A stretch of 34,891 bases of DNA from positions 1,153 through 36,043 of the forward strand of contig DJVZ01000052.1 of assembly GCA_002441395.1 (NCBI GenBank), written 5' to 3'. This DNA comes from Spirochaetaceae bacterium UBA6243. GTDB taxonomy: Bacteria > Spirochaetota > Spirochaetia > Treponematales > Rectinemataceae. The position numbers were made by a program, and so were the translations under genes. Below, piece by piece: positions 32,766 through 34,891 of this stretch. The first letter of the stretch is position 1; the number at the start of each line of letters is the position of its first letter. Below the pieces are notes generated by a model that saw nothing but the letters and a program-made list of their open reading frames with translations, did not search any database and was not told the origin of the DNA.

Positions 32766-32838
32766 TGAGCCGCCCCAGGATCGGACTGGGGACCCACGCC
32801 TTAAAAGGGCGTTGCTCTGCCAACTGAGCTAGCGGCCC
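32766..32838 (-). tRNA. tRNA-Lys (anticodon UUU), T-loop variant
   Basis: A 73-base cloverleaf without encoded CCA: acceptor GGGCCGC/GCGGCTC with discriminator A, D-arm GCTC/GAGC, anticodon stem ACGCC/GGCGT with loop CTTTTAA (anticodon TTT). The T-stem is CCCAG/CTGGG, but the loop reads TCCGATC, with C at position 55 where nearly all tRNAs have U (pseudouridine). The other three tRNAs in the window keep TTCG. All stems pair, so the gene looks functional apart from this base. Confidence 0.9.
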
Positions 32839-32861
32839 GTGTACCTCTGTCGCGGGTTGTA

Positions 32862-32890
32862 ACACTAGCGGAAATGGCGGGAAATGTCAA
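32862..32890 (-). promoter_or_regulatory. Promoter of tRNA-Lys
   Basis: TTGACA (32885-32890) and a weaker TAGTGT (32862-32867) are 17 bases apart on the minus strand, 24 bases upstream of the tRNA. Confidence 0.55.
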
Positions 32891-32898
32891 GAATCCGA

Positions 32899-33022
32899 GT
32901 CAATTTCAAAAGTCTGTTGCTTCTGAAATTGACTTCGCATTTGCTCCGGTTTCGTTGAAACCGTACGCAAATGCCGCAATAAAAGGTCGTTCTTTCAAAA
33001 CTCGTCCGACTTTTGAAAGAAC
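32899..33022. repeat. Block of three consecutive long inverted repeats
   Basis: Three perfect or near-perfect hairpins follow each other between tRNA-Lys and the barrel gene. The first has 10-base arms 32899-32908 and 32924-32933. The second has 8-base arms 32937-32944 and 32967-32974 enclosing 7-base arms 32947-32953 and 32957-32963. The third has 12-base arms 32989-33000 and 33011-33022 with a 10-base loop. The arms are unrelated in sequence. None is followed by a long T-run, so ordinary terminators are not an obvious explanation. Confidence 0.75.
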
Positions 33023-33062
33023 CTCATCCGCAAAAAATTCATCCGGCCCGGGCCGACACACT

Positions 33063-33083
33063 AAAATGCCGCCGGGCAGCGGC
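33063..33083 (-). terminator. Possible terminator after the first UPF0164-like gene
   Basis: Directly after the stop codon on the minus strand, GCCGC and GCGGC (33068-33072 with 33079-33083) form a short GC stem followed by ATTTTAG. The stem is only five base pairs, so this is a weak candidate. Confidence 0.35.
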
Positions 33084-33090
33084 TGCCCCA

Positions 33091-34257
33091 TCAAAACCTG
33101 ACCGCAGCCTGCACCATTATGCCTGTCCTCCCCACGGTTTCCCCTGCAACACTGACAGGTTCGGTGAACACGGCGGCATTCACTTCCAAAAACAACACAT
33201 CAAGACCTGTTCCAAACGAGAGATAGCCTTGATTGTATCCGACTCGCAGCGCAAGGAACTTGAGCAGTCCAATCTCGGCACCTATATGCAACTTCGACGG
33301 GATCGCTTCGATATCGTTCGCAAGCAACGATACGAGCGAAAACGGATCGTCAGCCTCGACAAAAAACGTGGTCGAGAATGAAGAGCCCTGGTTCAGCTTG
33401 AGCGATAAGCCGGCCGTGTATACTGGTGAAACAGCATAATAGTCGAGACCTCCCGAAGGAACCATGTAGGAATTTGCGATTTCTTCTATGCTCGAATCTT
33501 TCATCGCGAATTTGTCTGCCAAATCGCGCACCATAAAGCCCAGCGCAAAAGGACCATACGATACTGTCGCGCCAGCGTCGATGGAAAAACCAAAACCTCC
33601 CTTCACTTTGTTCGGATACATGAGAGAATAGATATCGGAGTTCGTCATGAGGGCTTCGGCGAGAGGATCAAATGCCCATCCTCCGGACGCCGTCTCCATT
33701 CGATAGTAACCTCGTACATTCGCCCCAATATCGAATTCAACAGGCCCGAAATGGATCGGCCATGCCATTCCCAGCACCGCATTCGTCTGGCTTCTTATAT
33801 CCACCGCAGAATCCGACAGCGCGCTTCCGCTGACTACCGCGTCCGTTATTGAGGTTATTCCAAGCCCCATTCCATCCTCTATCCAGCCGAAGCCAAGGTA
33901 TTCCCCGCCTCCAAAGCCATTTTCGGCGATAAACCCATCGAGCGTTGAAGCGGTTTCATCGTGGCTCATCTGCTGATTCAGAATGGCAAGAATGTTTTTG
34001 ATATTGAGCGGTGTCGGCTTTATATACGCCCATGTGGACGAATCTATGAGCGTAAGCGATTTCTTATTCGCGAGCCCCGCGGGATTTCCCCACAATGCGC
34101 CGTAGCCCTCTGCAAACACTAAAGATGAGCCACCCAGTCCCATCGAACGCGCGTCTTTTGGCAGGAGATTAGACAAACTGGATTGCGCAAATCCAGAAAT
34201 CGAGCATATAGCTGCGAATAAAATAATAGCCGCCAGTCGCCTGCAGTGCACAATCAA
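33091..34257 (-). CDS. UPF0164-like outer-membrane beta-barrel protein
   Basis: A 388-residue exported protein resembling the UPF0164 family of treponemes, which is related to FadL/PorV-type barrels. The signal peptide ends near SGFAQ. The mature N-terminus has DARSMGLGGSSLVFAEGYGA followed by LWGNPAGLA, the typical opening of these barrels. The rest is alternating beta-strands, and the last residue is phenylalanine (VQAAVRF), the signal for outer-membrane assembly. The start is a TTG five bases after GGAGGG. A paralogue lies directly upstream on the same strand. The family is thought to form small-molecule channels; the substrate here is unknown. Confidence 0.82.
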   Translation of the reverse strand: MIVHCRRLAAIILFAAICSISGFAQSSLSNLLPKDARSMGLGGSSLVFAEGYGALWGNPAGLANKKSLTLIDSSTWAYIKPTPLNIKNILAILNQQMSHDETASTLDGFIAENGFGGGEYLGFGWIEDGMGLGITSITDAVVSGSALSDSAVDIRSQTNAVLGMAWPIHFGPVEFDIGANVRGYYRMETASGGWAFDPLAEALMTNSDIYSLMYPNKVKGGFGFSIDAGATVSYGPFALGFMVRDLADKFAMKDSSIEEIANSYMVPSGGLDYYAVSPVYTAGLSLKLNQGSSFSTTFFVEADDPFSLVSLLANDIEAIPSKLHIGAEIGLLKFLALRVGYNQGYLSFGTGLDVLFLEVNAAVFTEPVSVAGETVGRTGIMVQAAVRF

Positions 34258-34336
34258 TGAAGCCCTCCATTTGTCTGCGTCATGTATTCATTTAATGTAT
34301 CGGAAGGAATGCCCTGCAAAATCTATGAAATTTTGC

Positions 34337-34371
34337 AAAAAAGAGCCGCCGGCGCCCAAGCGCCGGCGGCT
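34337..34371 (-). terminator. Terminator between the two barrel genes
   Basis: A perfect 12-base-pair stem (34344-34355 with 34360-34371, loop CCAA) of almost pure GC is followed on the minus strand by CTC and six T residues. It should end the transcript of the paralogue at 34416, so the two barrel genes are probably transcribed separately. Confidence 0.92.
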
Positions 34372-34415
34372 TTCATGTCACAAAAGGGCTCCCTGATAAG
34401 AGCCTTCTATGAATT

Positions 34416-34891
34416 TTACCTTCCGAAGCGAATCGCAGCCTGTACGGAAAGGCCGCTTCTTCCTCTATCCCCAGGATACAATCCGACCTCTTCGGTGAAG
34501 ATGGCGGCATCAATCTCAACAAAGGAAAGATCAAGGCCTGCTCCGACACTGTACCATCCCTTGTTCAGGCCTCCGCGGACACTGATAAAGCGAAACAGGC
34601 GGAGCTGCGCGCCCGCATGCAAAGAAGTGAAGACATCCGTAACAATATCGGTGCTGCTGAAGAGTGATATAGGATCATCTATTTCAGCATACACACTTGG
34701 CTCGAACTTGCTGTCTTCAAAGAGCCTGAGGCCCAGGCCAGCGGTATACGTCGGCGTGAGTGCGGCTGCGGTCGTCCCTGAGGTAGGCAATGCACTGACA
34801 TTGCTGTCGATGAGGTTTTGTGCGGTGAGAGAGCCGACCTTGAATTCCAGACCGAGATCACGGGCCGTGAAACCGAGCATGACAGGCCCGA
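34416..34891 (-). CDS. UPF0164-like outer-membrane protein, paralogue (5'-partial)
   Basis: The C-terminal 158 or so residues of a second barrel; the start lies beyond the window. It aligns by eye with the neighbour: MLGFTARDLG against LGFMVRDLAD, TPTYTAGLGLRL against SPVYTAGLSLKL, AEIDDPISLFSS against VEADDPFSLVSL, LHAGAQLRLFRFISVRGG against LHIGAEIGLLKFLALRVG, and LSVQAAIRF against IMVQAAVRF. Unlike the neighbour it ends FGR, so the terminal phenylalanine is not the last residue. Confidence 0.82.
   Translation of the reverse strand, partial: GPVMLGFTARDLGLEFKVGSLTAQNLIDSNVSALPTSGTTAAALTPTYTAGLGLRLFEDSKFEPSVYAEIDDPISLFSSTDIVTDVFTSLHAGAQLRLFRFISVRGGLNKGWYSVGAGLDLSFVEIDAAIFTEEVGLYPGDRGRSGLSVQAAIRFGR

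Noticed and set aside
32850..33060. Integron attC sites as the explanation of the hairpin block
   Set aside because: The expected GTTRRRY and RYYYAAC core boxes are not at the ends of the repeats, and no integrase or cassette gene is nearby.
32906..33094. Minus-strand 62-codon frame across the inverted repeats
   Set aside because: It spans all three hairpins, has no ribosome site and overlaps the stop of the barrel gene. The palindromes explain the sequence better.
1..34891. CRISPR array, prophage or replication origin
   Set aside because: No regularly spaced direct repeats, phage structural genes, or dnaA-box cluster were seen in the window.

Overview
The window most likely comes from a free-living or gut-associated spirochaete (Spirochaetota, treponeme or Spirochaeta-like). 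The best taxonomic clue is a tandem pair of outer-membrane barrel genes at the right edge that resemble UPF0164, a family best known from Treponema. Most genes have moderately high GC. The exception is a visibly AT-richer patch around 11.1-12.6 kb. The taxonomic call is inferred from family membership and not from a database search.

Left part (1-11 kb): the end of a 2-oxoacid dehydrogenase E1-beta gene and a stand-alone lipoyl-domain gene on the plus strand are followed by a remnant of an OmpR/KdpE-type regulator. Convergent to these is a xylo-oligosaccharide locus on the minus strand. In transcription order it holds a sugar-binding protein, two ABC permeases, a GH43 beta-xylosidase-like enzyme, a soluble histidine kinase with a LacI-type sugar-binding sensor domain, a NarL-type response regulator and a GH52 beta-xylosidase. 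Uptake, sensing and intracellular cleavage are thus encoded together. No ATP-binding subunit is present, so the transporter presumably shares an ATPase encoded elsewhere.

Middle part (11-23.5 kb): a PAS/HD-GYP gene with atypical base composition sits beside a decayed IS30-type transposase start. Then come an aldehyde dehydrogenase, tRNA-Pro, a TIGR02757 (DUF2400) protein coupled to a secreted TPR protein, a divergent TPR-like lipoprotein coupled to a LysM lytic transglycosylase (MltD-like), an M20 peptidase coupled to galE, and nadE.

Right part (23.5-34.9 kb): tRNA-Val and tRNA-Phe precede a compact three-gene cluster that reads as a divergent chaperone-usher pilus system: PapD-like chaperone, usher-like outer-membrane protein and a two-domain spore-coat-U-like subunit. 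This is the most unusual system in the window. malQ follows and overlaps, tail to tail, a P-type Ca2+/Mn2+-like ATPase. The ATPase leader carries a clear yybP-ykoY (manganese) riboswitch overlapping an intrinsic terminator, with its own promoter. Beyond it lie tRNA-Lys with an unusual T-loop, a block of three consecutive long inverted repeats, and the two UPF0164-like barrel genes.
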